Translations under genes and position numbers: made by a program
In this document: positions 44,569 through 54,676 of the stretch, in pieces
Layout of the letters: each line of letters opens with the position of its first letter
Position numbering within the stretch: position 1 is the stretch's first letter
Origin: Moniliella sp. 'wahieum'
Lineage: Eukaryota; Basidiomycota; Moniliellomycetes; Moniliellales; Moniliellaceae
DNA length: 64,000 nucleotides
Direction of reading: 5' to 3'
Assembly (NCBI GenBank): GCA_003971905.1
Contig: RSEE01000011.1
Location: 248,001-312,000 of the forward strand
The notes under the pieces: generated by a model
Told to the model about the DNA's origin: nothing
Database searches by the model: none
What the model saw: the letters and a program-made list of their open reading frames with translations, nothing else

Positions 44569-45462
44569 GGCAGGGCAAGAAGGAAAGTGGGAAATGGTGG
44601 TGTACAACAGCCTTTATCAGTCAAATGCCGCGTTGGCCGTCAAGACACGTTGAACCGATGCGGTGCAACAATCGTGGTGGATGCAGATGAGTGAAGAAGT
44701 GAAATTGAAGGGGCGCCTTGGTGGACCGACCTCGTTTGGGTAAACTTGGTTGAGCGCGTTAAGCAATGAGCAATGCGGGATGGGACTTTGAGGGGTCGGT
44801 TTGGTTGTTGGGGGAGCGCAGCGATGGTGCTGGTGGTGGAAAGGAGGAGGGCGGGGAAGCCGCTTGCTCTTGGACTATATCCTAGCCCGTCCCAAATGAT
44901 CATGCCCTTGCCAACCCTAGGCCCACAAAGGACATCAAGCCAACTCTAGCACGTGCGCAGCGTCGATTTTTGGGACAGTCACCTAGTTACTCGAGCTATG
45001 TCGACAAGCCAGTACCAGTACTCCTAGTACTCAATGGGCACGCTGGGCTGTTGGCCTTTCATCGTGTTTCGTCCAGTAGTGGCCCACTCTCAGGTTCTCA
45101 GCCACCTCATCCCTTGAGGCCTCATGGACTCATGGCCGCAAGGGCCCATGGGCTCATGGCCTGACGGTGTTACGCCTTATGTATCGTATCACCTGTGCCA
45201 GCACCATCTACCACTTCTCCGGCCAGACAGGGGAACTACGTGCATCGAACCTGTGTAGTGGAAATGGGCGCTGAAACGCCACACCACTTGCCATTGAAAA
45301 GATCAGTCAAAGCTTGGGGGCAACTGGCTGCATTCGGTTTCACCGGCTTCACCGGCTTCACCGGCTCCATAGCATTCGCACGGGGAGTACAAGCAGACGA
45401 AGGACGGCCAAAGAGTGCGACCAGATTAATGGCTGGTGGTCCATCCAACTAACTTCGACCAA
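44569..45462. other. Intergenic, AACCCTAG motif and short tandem repeat
   Basis: No gene is recognised. It contains AACCCTAG at 44913-44920 and three tandem TTCACCGGC units at 45339-45365. Confidence 0.5.
44913..44920 (+). promoter_or_regulatory. AACCCTAG motif upstream of the OSBP gene
   Basis: It shares the 8-base core with the eL33 and eL6 motifs and is followed by GCCC. It lies 345 bp from the start of the oxysterol-binding protein gene. It could be coincidental. Confidence 0.3.
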
Positions 45463-46467
45463 TCACGATGGAGGTTGTGCTGGTGCCTGTTGAGTAGTAT
45501 CATGTGGAGGGGAAGGGTCCTGCATGGACAGATCAGCTGGTGGAGAGGATTGATTTTGGTCCAGGATGGAGCGCATAGACTCGATGCTAGCGCGAATGGC
45601 AGAGCATGTGCTGTTCGTGTGTGAAGAAAAGTCAAATCAGTGTCAATCACCTGGTCTGGTCAGAGAAAGAGAGGAACGAACTTTCGCATCTTTGCGGTTT
45701 TTTCCCTACGCCGCTGCAGCTGCGCAGACAGATATGCCTCGGCGTCCATATGGGCCTGGGGTGCACGCATCTCGTTGATCAAATGTTGCATGTTGACCGC
45801 CACATTGCGAACGAAGGAGGCCAAATCCATGGCTTCGTTACGCCATGTCATTCGGGACGGGGGCGGTGGTACTCCAGGAGGCACAGGCACTGGCTCATAT
45901 GCGACATACTCGCGCGGAGGCGCGGTCAACACACCCACCAGCTGGTAGTGGGCGACCAACAAACTGCGTAGCAGGCTCACCATCGCGTCCCGTTTATCTA
46001 GCGGCCGGAGTTGCCCATCTGGCCCAGGAGGCAGAGCAGGAGGGTAGAGCTGAGAAATCCCGCTTCCAGGGGCGGCAGCAACGACAGAAAGTGGGGGCAG
46101 TGTTTCTTGGATCGGCCAAACAGCGCCAAAGCACGAGTAATGACCTTCCTCCACAATCCAATCGGCCCGAGGCGGAGACAGATCAACAATATGTCGATCT
46201 GGTCTGGATTGGATTCAAGCGATTCTGCTGGTTTGGAATCTTCCGCAGATGTGCCCGGGGCAGGAGCAAGAGCGTAGCCATCCACCCGGGCGCCTTGTAG
46301 CAGCGCCTCCTGCCTGCGCAAGCGCTCGGTGGGTTGAAGTGCCTGCCACTCCTCGGCCGGCGTCTCAGACAGTCGCTCCTTTAGCTCAAGGTTGTTAGCG
46401 GTAAGAGACCCCACTCCCCCGGCGGAGGTGGGAAGATGGAAGCAGTGAAGGCCACGTCGTCTGCCAT
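45463..46467 (-). CDS. MED7: Mediator complex subunit 7
   Basis: Med7 is part of the Mediator middle module, forming a coiled coil with Med21. The start MADDVAFTASIFPPPPGEW matches the Pro-rich N-terminus of the family, followed by TANNLELKERLSETPAEEW. Then come DLSPPRADWIVEEGHYSCFG, AVWPIQE, SGISQLYPPALPP (the LYPP motif), DAMVSLLRSLLVAHYQLVGV and the signature NVAVNMQHLINEMRAPQAHM with LSAQLQRRREKTAKMRK. A 71-nt intron (45611-45681) leads to a final exon with AIRASIESMRSILDQNQSSP, ending at the TGA at 45463. Frame changes near 46410 and 46210 are probable errors. About 300 residues are longer than yeast Med7 (222), mainly through linkers. Confidence 0.85.
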
Positions 46468-47050
46468 GCCGTCGATGGGTTGCTGCCCCGCGGGAATGAT
46501 GGTGCTGTGGCTGCGTCGAAGGTCGATGGCTGTGGTCACGCGTTTCGGTTAGAGAGGCGGGAGAGGGCCGTGGTTTCAATGTTCAAAGTACAGGCCTGCG
46601 ATCCGAGTCTATTGGTTCTACGCCTATGGGCGGAAGCATGTTTGGCACGCTTTGAGCTTTGGTTCTCAATAGGCTTCAAGAAGCAGGGGGAACAGGGGGG
46701 AACTACTTCTCCGTCACCTTGTACGCGCTCCGTATCAGTTCAGGTTCAGCCCCCCTCCATACGACTAAACTGCAGGCGTGGTACTTGCCTTTCAGTACGT
46801 TCAGTACTGGTGTTGAGTTGTGCACAAAATCTATGCCGATGCCTGTGGGGATATAATGAAAGAACGAATCTGTATACACTACACCAAACAAACTGCGGCA
46901 GGGGGTCTGAACAGTGCTGAGTGTCCAATAGAGGGATGCCAATTTCATGATGTGGATGAGGGCAGAGACATAGAAGTACATGTGGGGTGAGCACTATTGA
47001 GCAGGAGCTCGCAGTCTTGGCCAGGTCGACCTTTTGGAAGATAGGGTCCT
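46468..47050. other. Intergenic, nothing recognised
   Basis: This spacer lies between two minus-strand genes. It holds the MED7 promoter and the GPD1 3' region. No clear TATA box or repeat is seen. Confidence 0.5.
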
Positions 47051-48200
47051 TTAAAGGGTCTCGGTAAGGGTCGAGACTGGGCGGCCATTGTAGGCCACTT
47101 CGTATACCTCGGTGAAAAGAGGGTAGTCCTGTGTCCGCCCACGGGCGGCGAGGAAAAGATGAATCTCCTTGGCAGTCACAGTGCCTTGCAACTTTTGGCC
47201 GTTGAGGAGCTCAGCCTCGAGCTCATCGAACGACTTACCCGTCTTGACGAAGGCTTCCGCAACACGGCGGTTGCGCCCGCCGTAGCAGGTGGTAATCAGG
47301 TCGGCAACACCAGCGGAGGTCTCCGTAAATGTCTCGGACTTGACAGGGAAGAATTCTTGAGCAAAGTTCTTCATCTCGATCAGGCCAATGCGCATGATGG
47401 CAGCCTTGGCGTTCTCGCCCCAGCCGAGGCCATCAACGAGGCCAGCGGCAATAGCAACCACGTTCTTCAGCGCACCGCCCAGCGACACGCCGTATACATC
47501 TCCACAAAACCAACACGGAATTGGGGTGTCTCAAACATCTTGTGGAAGAGCTCGGCCCAAGCGCGCTGACCTTCGCGGTAACCGATCGTCGTCTCGGAAA
47601 ACTTGCCACGCGCAACCTCGTTAGCAATGTTGGCACCGGAGAGCGCCGAGCACTTGCATCCGAGGTACTCCTCGATAACATCGGCAAACACACGGATGTG
47701 GGTCGTCTCAACCTCGACACCCTTGATCATGGAGATGCGTGGGCGTGGGGTGCAATGTGGCCCTTAAGCTTCTTGCAAATCCCATCAATAAACTGATGGG
47801 GGGTAACAAAGACAAGAAGGTTGGCATCCTTTGCCGTCTCGACAGGGTCGGGGCAAGCATAGACATTGTCGGGCAGGGCCACGCCAGGCAAGTATTTGAC
47901 GTTCTCGTGGTCTTCGTTGATGATCTCAGTCAGGTTGCGGCCGTCAATCTTTTCCTCGTAGACATACATCCACACGCGTTCCTGGAACAAGTCCGGGAAC
48001 TTGCGGACGTTCTCGCCAATGATCTTAGCAATGGCGCTACCCCTACAGATCAGAATGTGTTAGTAAGAGCCCCAGAACCTCTGACCCAATGAGCTGGCAG
48101 AGGGAATGCCAGAAGGGACACGGGCTGGGGGGGGCATACGCACCAGTTGCCAGAGCCAATGATGGCGACCTTGAACTGCTTGTTGGTGGGAACGGACATG
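47051..48200 (-). CDS. GPD1: NAD-dependent glycerol-3-phosphate dehydrogenase
   Basis: It reduces dihydroxyacetone phosphate to glycerol 3-phosphate with NADH, for glycerol production in osmotic stress, redox balance and lipid synthesis. Exon 1 (48200-48144) encodes [19 protein letters not shown]. The intron 48043-48143 falls inside the GSGNWG NAD-binding loop. Later segments include [117 protein letters not shown] (catalytic region), [20 protein letters not shown] and [11 protein letters not shown]. Frame changes near 47740 and 47490 are likely errors. Length is about 350 residues, as usual. A TATA box lies upstream. The frame may continue past 47051 if one base is missing there. Confidence 0.93.
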
Positions 48201-48285
48201 ATGAAAAAGCGGGGTGAGAAGAGGGTGGGAGAAGAGAGGTGTGGTGGATCGATAGACAAAAAGGTGAGAGGAAAGGAGGGCTGGC

Positions 48286-48292
48286 TTTTATA
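48286..48292 (-). promoter_or_regulatory. TATA box of GPD1
   Basis: It reads TATAAAA on the minus strand, 86 bp upstream of the GPD1 ATG. A TATA-containing promoter fits a stress-regulated gene. Confidence 0.6.
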
Positions 48293-48536
48293 CCCAGGCT
48301 GCTTGCTGTTGCTCGCTGGGGGACGATTCGGCTTGTGTCTCGTGTCTTCCTACCACGACGTCAGCGCGTCAGCGCAGCAGCCTCGATAAGATGGGCAGCG
48401 TGGCATAAGCCAGGGTCGCCGAATATCTGCCTCCCCGAGCGAATAAGGACAGGCTGCTGCGCTGATGCGCTGATGGATGACGCGTGATGACGAATGAGGC
48501 TGGGCGCTGGCTGGCAGCATGCGACGCCACCACGTG

Positions 48537-48564
48537 TGACGCATGATGCATGGTGCATGATGAT
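48537..48564. repeat. TGAYGCA heptad array
   Basis: In register it reads TGACGCA, TGATGCA, TGGTGCA, TGATGAT. It repeats the pattern found 170 bp downstream. Confidence 0.65.
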
Positions 48565-48703
48565 CGATGACGATGACTGGATGGCTCTGGCCATCTGTAG
48601 GATCTCAGATCCAAACGTCTAAACTCTGAGATTCGCTCAGCGGCTCACGCGCGCGCTCAACGCCGCTTTCAGCTGGCCTCCGTCGACGTCGCTGACGGTA
48701 CGG

Positions 48704-48788
48704 TGCTGTGTGACGCGTGACGCATGATGCATGATGCATGATGCATGGTGCCATGCACCATGCGTCACGTGTCACGTGCTGCATGTCA
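48704..48788. repeat. Inverted heptad array with hairpin centre
   Basis: The left half reads TGACGCG, TGACGCA, TGATGCA three times (also ATGCAT-g-ATGCAT-g-ATGCAT at 48727-48746). The centre is GCATGGTGC, cat, GCACCATGC (48743-48763), a perfect 9-bp inverted repeat. The right half reads TGCGTCA, CGTGTCA, CGTGCTG, CATGTCA, which are the reverse complements of TGACRYR heptads. The whole could fold into an imperfect hairpin. Confidence 0.75.
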
Positions 48789-49271
48789 CCAGTCTGGCCT
48801 ACTGCCCTGCTGCGGGGGGCGGAGCTTGGCTGCAGCGGGCGAGGAGCACGGCGGGTGGGTTCGCCCGGGTGTGCCCAGGCTGTCGCTGTCCCCCTCGCCG
48901 CAGGCCACCCTAAGGCCGAATGTGGACATGTTTTGAAATAGAAACTTACACCTCCAACTTCAAACCCAGCCCGCGGCCGGCACCGCGGCTGTGTTCCCCC
49001 GTGCACCGACGCGGCTGATTTTTTTCACCGCCGGTTTCGCTACATTCGGCCCGCCCGCGGCACTTGCTGACCCTCCCTCTTCTGTGGTCGACATCGCGTT
49101 GCCGCTTGCGCCAGGCTGAGCCCCAGGGCCTCAGCGCGGCCGAGCGCTGACTCTGAAATTTGGCGCCGCCAGCGCGATGGCCAGCGTATGGGATGCGGGC
49201 ACTTTGAAACCAATCTGCTCCGGCGTAATGAAACCAAGGTGCATGAGTGTCTCAGCGGAATGGCATGGGTG

Positions 49272-49301
49272 ACGTGTCACGCTTAGCTAAGCGTGACACG
49301 T
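49272..49301. repeat. Perfect 30-bp palindrome
   Basis: The left half is ACGTGTCACGCTTAG and the right half is its exact reverse complement, with no spacer. The arms contain the CGTGTCA/TGACACG heptad. AGATCT-t-AGATCT follows at 49315-49327. Confidence 0.9.
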
Positions 49302-49314
49302 AGCTGGTAGATTT

Positions 49315-49327
49315 AGATCTTAGATCT
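49315..49327. repeat. Palindrome heptad array, AGATCT-t-AGATCT
   Basis: Two AGATCT hexamers separated by T are followed in register by another palindrome, AGAGCTCT. Confidence 0.75.
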
Positions 49328-49352
49328 TAGAGCTCTCTGAGATCTGACAGCA

Positions 49353-49368
49353 ATTTAAATATTTAAAT
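49353..49368. repeat. 16-bp AT palindrome
   Basis: ATTTAAATATTTAAAT is fully self-complementary and is itself two copies of the 8-bp palindrome ATTTAAAT. Confidence 0.85.
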
Positions 49369-49436
49369 GCAGATTCACCGGTCGCCATCACCCATCACCG
49401 ATTGTCGATCATCGATCACGCATTGCCCGCCACTTG

Positions 49437-49450
49437 CATGTCACATGTCA
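49437..49450. repeat. CATGTCA heptad pair
   Basis: Two consecutive CATGTCA units belong to the TGACRYG family in reverse orientation. A related TACGTCA-CATGTCA pair is at 25193-25206. Confidence 0.6.
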
Positions 49451-49791
49451 CAGCGCCCGGGATATTGACGTCATTGTTAATCACGGACGGTATCGCGAGG
49501 CGTCTGTAGTTGGGCAGACAACGGTGGGTGGGATGGATACCTTGGCCATTGTCCGGTTGGGTCTTTTCGTCGCGCTTGGTATATGGGGAGTGGGGCTAGA
49601 ATGTGCTAGATGGAGGACCGCGAGGGGAGTGTATGCAGTACTGCCTCATCAGTATGCAGTACCATCGCATCTCTTCATGATCGTCCACCAGCCCTCTGTG
49701 GGGTTTGGGCGCCAACACAGTCAGCACACTACTTCGTTTGCCGATCGTCGATCCATCGATCATCAGTGCCAAGTGACAGGTTACTAGCTTT

Positions 49792-49804
49792 ACTAGTTAC
49801 TAGT
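49792..49804. repeat. Palindrome heptad array, ACTAGT-t-ACTAGT
   Basis: Two ACTAGT hexamers separated by T are preceded by TTACTAGCT and followed by TACTGG in register. Confidence 0.75.
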
Positions 49805-51240
49805 TACTGGCCTCTGTGGCATCCGGTCCACAACCTCTCACCAAACGTGTGTCTTCACAATAACAACTGCTATATGTATATGCCACACGTCACGTCAAAC
49901 TACCCCTGCACCATGGGAGCTCCACGTTTTTTGTGAGGCTCAACAGCAGAGTGGATGGCTGCTTCATCTGTGGAAGACGAGTCGATGAGGTTGATGTCGA
50001 TGGACGTGTCGATGAGACCTTATTCAACGTTGAAACAGGTAAAATCGCGTGTTCCCAAGACGATACCAAACGCAGACCCATAGAAATAGTTGTTGCCACC
50101 GCAACTCCAGTGTGCTTCCACCTAGTAGGGCGTCATCTCGCTCTCAGTTTCACACTCACGCCTCAATAGCTCGATCTCTAGTTATATCAAGGCTTGCACT
50201 GAGAAAGAGGGGAGAAAAGGAGGATGGAGAGGTGGAAGGCTGACGTAGTGGACACCGGACATATCTGTGAAGTACACTGTCTCGCGGCGTGTGTCCACAT
50301 GGTGTAGGTTTCGACTCAAAAGAAGAAACAAAAGTGCAATGCTCACTTTTTGATGCCTACGGGGTGTGAGTGAGAAGGGACAGTGACATCGACTGTTATT
50401 GGAGCAAGCAGAATGCGAAACGAACGCTAACTCAAGGCCAATTCGTCCTCTCTGATCCGCCGGCCATGAGGACGCGTATAGGTACTTGATGTCACCACGA
50501 TGGCCAACAAGATCTTTGAGCATTGAAAAGCCTTACTGAACAATCTCATTGGTGATGGCTCATTTTGCCGTGCATGTAGACCACACTCATAATATTCGTA
50601 TCCACTTGCACTACTTGTACCCCGCGCTTTTTGGGGGCGACTGGCAGGAGCCAGAGAAGAGCCCCGAGACCTGCGCTGTGACAACACCGACCTCTTCAGT
50701 TGGATGGAATGAGAAGCAAGCAGAATATACACACTTGAGTATAAGTGCAGCGTTGCTTTGTCCCAGCCTCAAGCGCTGTACAAATGATATGAGAGTACAA
50801 CTAAGTGGGCGGGCACACTGATGGGGGCCTCACTCATGGAGGCGCTAATAGGAAAAGGAAGGACTATACGTCCCCGCCTTCCATACCTTCTAGAAAATGG
50901 ATTCTGTTCCCGAAGAATGCGGTTTGGAGAAGGTGTCTGCGTCTGATTATATGTAGAGAGTAAGATCAAGTGTAAGTGTGGAGCTAACAAGACCCTCATC
51001 GACCAGTCGATCCCCCTGTCCCCATCTGCAGTTGATGATGTGGATATATATATTCCACCCTGAGGAGTACATATACTAGGTTGCTATCTTCTGGGGGTTT
51101 TCAGATGCCTCTCGTTCTCATCGCCCTTTAGATATACCAAGTAGTTGTGTTTGTAGGAGGATCATTTCTTTGGATCTAGGAACATGCTCCCACAACGAAG
51201 CAGTGACGTATTTATCAACGCAGAGAAGAGCATCAGCGCT

Positions 51241-51339
51241 GTCGGGTTAGCTCAGATGGGAGAGCGTGAGATTGAAGCTTCTTCAATAGCAGATCCTCTG
51301 GATTCCTCAAGGTCCCCGGTTCGATCCCGGGACACGACA
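51241..51339 (+). tRNA. tRNA-Phe (GAA) with intron
   Basis: Acceptor strand GTCGGGT, D arm GCTC...GAGC, anticodon stem TGAGA, and loop TT-GAA-G are visible. A 26-nt intron (51278-51303) sits at the canonical position 37/38. Then come stem CCTCA, variable loop AGGTC, T arm CCCGG-TTCGATC-CCGGG, acceptor ACACGAC and discriminator A. The mature length would be 73. Two pairs are mismatched (acceptor position 5-68 and anticodon stem 31-39), so either sequence errors or mild decay exist. A and B box sequences look intact. Confidence 0.8.
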
Positions 51340-51341
51340 TC

Positions 51342-51347
51342 TTTTTT
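51342..51347 (+). terminator. RNA polymerase III terminator
   Basis: A run of six T begins three bases after the tRNA discriminator base, as expected for polymerase III termination. Confidence 0.75.
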
Positions 51348-51563
51348 GAGAGAGAGATTGATTACGCTCAACCCTAAGACCTGAATCTTAATTCCTTTCG
51401 CCCCTATAAGTGCCCAACTCCCGATTCACATCTCCTACCGCACCAACGCCACACCGTCCTATTCCACCTCATCTCGACTTTCTCACCCCTTTCGCCACCC
51501 TTTATCTGGCAGCGCTCTAGGCCATGTAGGGCCAGCCTCATTTCTTCTATTCCAGTATCCGCC

Positions 51564-53070
51564 ATGACTCTCCCCACCTCTGACAAGGAAGCCCTCAAAG
51601 GCGCAGGCGCCAGCGCTCGCATTTCTCATGCTGAGCCGTGCAACGAGCTCCCATCGCCCCGTGTGTCCCATTCAAGACAGTTGCTTTCATGGGTGCGTAT
51701 GGCGATGCTCCTTGGCACCGCTATTATCATCCTCTACACCGCGCCGGCGTTGCACGCTTGAGTGCTGCGTTGGAGACAGGTTCGCTTCCCTTTCTCGGTG
51801 ATCTTTTCCGCTTCCCTAGTGACCTGCTTTTACACCGCCCAGCAAGGATCAATTCTATCTTCCCCCGGCCAACATTTCCCTTTATCCCCCCGGCGGATTG
51901 ATCGACTGGAGGAAAGTCCACAGTATCCTCCCTGAGCTCCAGTTCTCCCGAACTAAGCGGATGGTTCAGTTGGCCTTTGCCACAACCGACACTAGAGGCA
52001 ACCCCACCACTCAGTCGCGACGTTCTATGAGCCTTTCTCCTCCCTATGGGACGTATGGAAATCGGACGTACCCAGCCGCATGATCGTAATTTCCGTATGG
52101 GAAGACGCGGTTAGTCTTGACTGCAGCCCCAGCTGGGCTTTACGAGTTGGGGGAGCGAATGCTCAGTCGGTCCTCTCCGACACCGCCTTTGTGATCAACT
52201 GGGCTTTGAATCGGGGTTGGTACGTGTTGGTGCCTGACCACGAAGGCCCACAAAGCGCATTTGCTGCTGCTGGCTGGCACGAGAGCGCTGCAACGTTGGA
52301 TGCGATCCGATCGGCGCTAAGATGGGCTCGCCTTGATACCACACAGACTTCGATCGCCTTGTGGGGGTACTCTGGAGGAGGGCACGCCTCCGCTTGGACC
52401 GCCCAACGACACGCTTCCTACGCTTCTGAGGTTCCCATTGTGGGCGCAGCGATGGTGGTGTGCCTGCCGATTTAGAGGCGCTTGTCTCGTTGATCGACCG
52501 AGGCCCTTTCGCTGGATTTGTAGCGGCTGGCCTAGCTGGATTGGGTGCTGCATACCCTGAGTTGGAGCAATGGATCGAGAGCCATGCCCTTCCTGACCTG
52601 CAGGACACTGTGCACTGGCTTCGGAACGGCACATGCCTTCTCCCCGAGCTCTCTGCCCTTGCTGGACGGGACATCAAGGGCGAATTTTCGATTCCCAACC
52701 CGTTGCTTCACCCTATCCCTGCTCGGATCCTTCAGCACGAATCACTGGTATCTCCATTGGGTGGGGGCGGACTGAAACCGCCTTCATTCCCCGTTACATT
52801 TGGCATGCACTGCACGACGAAGTGGTGCCCTTTGACCCTGTCAATGAATGGGTCTCAGCCCAGTGCTCCCTGATCCTCGGGATGACATACGGATCAAGTT
52901 CTACAACTGGTCGGCGGGGCAACATTGCCTTTGCTGTACATCCTTTTGGTGGACATGCTGCTGTTCAGGGCTCTGGTCTTGCCCCCTCTCTAGCCTTTGT
53001 TGCTCGAACTCTTGAGGGCACGCTGCAGTCGGACTGGGCATGTGGATCCGACCCTTTTGGCTTACTTTGA
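51564..53070 (+). CDS. Secretory lipase (LIP family)
   Basis: This is an alpha/beta-hydrolase of the fungal secretory lipase family (like Candida LIP enzymes), hydrolysing extracellular acylglycerols. From ATG 51564 the N-terminus includes a hydrophobic stretch AMLLGTAIIILYTAPALHA that may be a signal or anchor. Then across frames come MVQLAFATTDTRGNPTTQS, TFYEPFSSLWDVWKSDVPSR, SLDCSPSWALRVGG, NRGWYVLVPDHEGPQSAFAA and the nucleophile elbow LWGYSGGGHASAW (catalytic Ser). GGVPADLEALVSLIDRGPFA with GFVAAGLAGL follows, and then HALHDEVVPFDPVNEW with the probable catalytic Asp. The catalytic His probably lies in HPFGGHAAV. Several frame changes are present. The N-terminal 100 residues are uncertain. 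Confidence 0.8.
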
Positions 53071-53755
53071 ACAAGGGCAAAGATGATGAAGCTGATTTGG
53101 AGATGACCGTCCTTGCTGTTAGGCCAATCGAGCTGCTTTTCAAGGTGCCCTTAGGAGGTGGTCTGAGGAAAGACACTTCCCATCCCTGCGCGGAGTCCCG
53201 TGGCGCAAAATTTCCCTCCCCATATGACTTGTCCATCACGAGCAGCAGCAGCCTTCTGCAGCAGTTTTGTTTTTGAACACAACACTTACGACTTGCGGAG
53301 TCTCGACTCAGTACTGATCCAGAGTGCATTGTTGGGCCACTGAGCGTAGCTTAGCATGGGCGTCTCGATAACGGAGATAGGGCCTATGAGTCATGCTATA
53401 CTCACCAGTATGGGAAGGGTTCCAGAAAATAGTCTCACTCAAGGGCGCAGAGGCCTCAAAGAGGGAGTAGCTGGCGTGGGGCTTCGGTGCAGCCGCCCAG
53501 TGCAGCCCATTCAACCAACCATGAAACTTTTCATTCCCAACCCTTTCCCAGCTTCTTATCAATATCACCGGCACCCCCGATCCAACGTCGATCATAGCGC
53601 GGGCGAAGATGGGCTGGGCCTCCCAGCCTCAGCTTTCCGTCAACACGCTTGCGGCTCCCATTGTTATCGTGTCCCAACACCACCTCCACCTCCCTCCACC
53701 TCAGGTGCTATGCTCCCGCGTCATAGTTTATCCTGTCTAGCCCGCGAGGCTACCC
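53071..53755. other. Intergenic, ILV6 leader
   Basis: No firm gene is seen. A minus-strand frame (53308-53595) of 95 codons has natural-looking composition but no recognisable family. The ILV6 promoter or an upstream exon may lie here. Confidence 0.4.
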
Positions 53756-54676
53756 ATGGATGTTGGTACGCTGCTCAACACTAGCGCCCATCTCAGCCGG
53801 CCCCAGGTTGATTATACCAAGTCGTCCACTCGGGCGATCGACTACAAGGATCAGCGCCCTCATCGTCAGCTGCCTCCGCTGCCCACGATCGAGCCCCCTC
53901 GTATGCGACCAAGTGAAGCGGTGGGGAACATTCTCTACAATACTCCCGAGCCAGGCAATGTACCCTTGATGCGGCACACACTTACGGCACTGGTGCAAGA
54001 CGAACCTGGGGTGTTGGCACGAGTATCGGGTGCCCTGGCAGCCAGAGGCTTCAACATTGATTCTCTGGTTGTTTGCTCGACCGAGGTTCCTGATCTCTCG
54101 CGTATGTGTATTGTGCTCAACGGACAAGCTTCTGTGATTGAGCAAGTCCGACGTCAACTCGAGGATCTGGTTCCCATCTGGGCCGTTCTTGACCACACCC
54201 ATACCCGGACAATTGAGCGGGAGATGCTGCTAGTGCGAGTGAGTTTGTTGGGGCCAGAGTATTTCCAAGACCAGGTTGAGTATGGAGCTGCACCAACGGC
54301 ACCTCCCGCGCCTTACTTTTCGGAATCGGAAGTGGAGCGCGTTTTTGTTCCGGCTCGTCCCCTGGCCCTCCCGCGGGCCAGAGACTGAGTCCGACAGATG
54401 CACTTCGCATCAAGGGCGAACACCTTCGCCATGTCATTACCCTGATTCAACAGTTCCAAGGCGCATGGTCGATGTCAGCCGGACTCGGCCATTGTAGAAA
54501 TGACGGGCAAGACTGAACGGTGTGATGCACTCTTGAAACTGCTTCGTCCTTTTGGTATCATCGAATGTGCCCGCTCTGGCACCATGGTTCTGCCGCGGGC
54601 AGCCCAGGGTGACGAGGACGATTTACCAGTCCCGGACAAGGTCCACGTTGACGCCAGCCTGTTGCCCCCGGGCTAA
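53756..54676 (+). CDS. ILV6: Acetolactate synthase regulatory subunit
   Basis: It is the small subunit that activates mitochondrial acetolactate synthase (Ilv2) and confers valine feedback in branched-chain amino acid synthesis. Matching segments are NILYNTPEPGNVPLMRHTLT, ALVQDEPGVLARVSGALAAR with GFNIDSLVVCSTEV (ACT domain), LSRMCIVLNGQASVIEQVRR with QLEDLVPIWA, and REMLLVRVSLLGPEYFQDQV. After frame changes near 54390-54470 come LRIKGEHLRHVITLIQQFQG, SAIVEMTGKTERCDALLKLL and RPFGIIECARSGTMVLPRAA. The stop is at 54676. The start is uncertain: ATG 53756 continues in frame, but ATG 53760 in the next frame gives an Arg/Ser-rich MLVRCSTLAPISAGPRLIIP that looks more like a mitochondrial presequence, and a single indel could join it. 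Confidence 0.92.

Larger units (their letters stand above)
48201..51240. other. Intergenic, richest palindrome region after 26.5 kb
   Basis: No gene is recognised over 3 kb. Content includes the GPD1 TATA box, TGAYGCA heptads (48537-48564, 48704-48788) with an inverted repeat, a 30-bp perfect palindrome (49272-49301), AGATCT heptads, a 16-bp palindrome (49353-49368), CATGTCA repeats (49437-49450) and ACTAGT-t-ACTAGT (49792-49804). Confidence 0.55.

Noticed and set aside
45339-45365. Three TTCACCGGC tandem units
   Set aside because: The repeat is real but short, and it is not in register with the 7-bp arrays. It is noted only within the intergenic entry.
48605-49006. 133-codon minus-strand frame
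   Set aside because: It overlaps the heptad repeat array. Its low-complexity peptide (ASCVTRH, HHAS) is a translation of the repeat.
53308-53595. 95-codon minus-strand frame between the lipase and ILV6
   Set aside because: Composition is plausible (GVPVILIRSWERVGNEKFHG), but there are no flanking exons, no family and no start context. It is left inside the intergenic entry.
8188-54676. Programmed ribosomal frameshifting as the cause of the split frames
   Set aside because: The breaks have no common slip sequence or stop codon, lie at different homopolymers, and several genes have four or more. Sequencing error is simpler.
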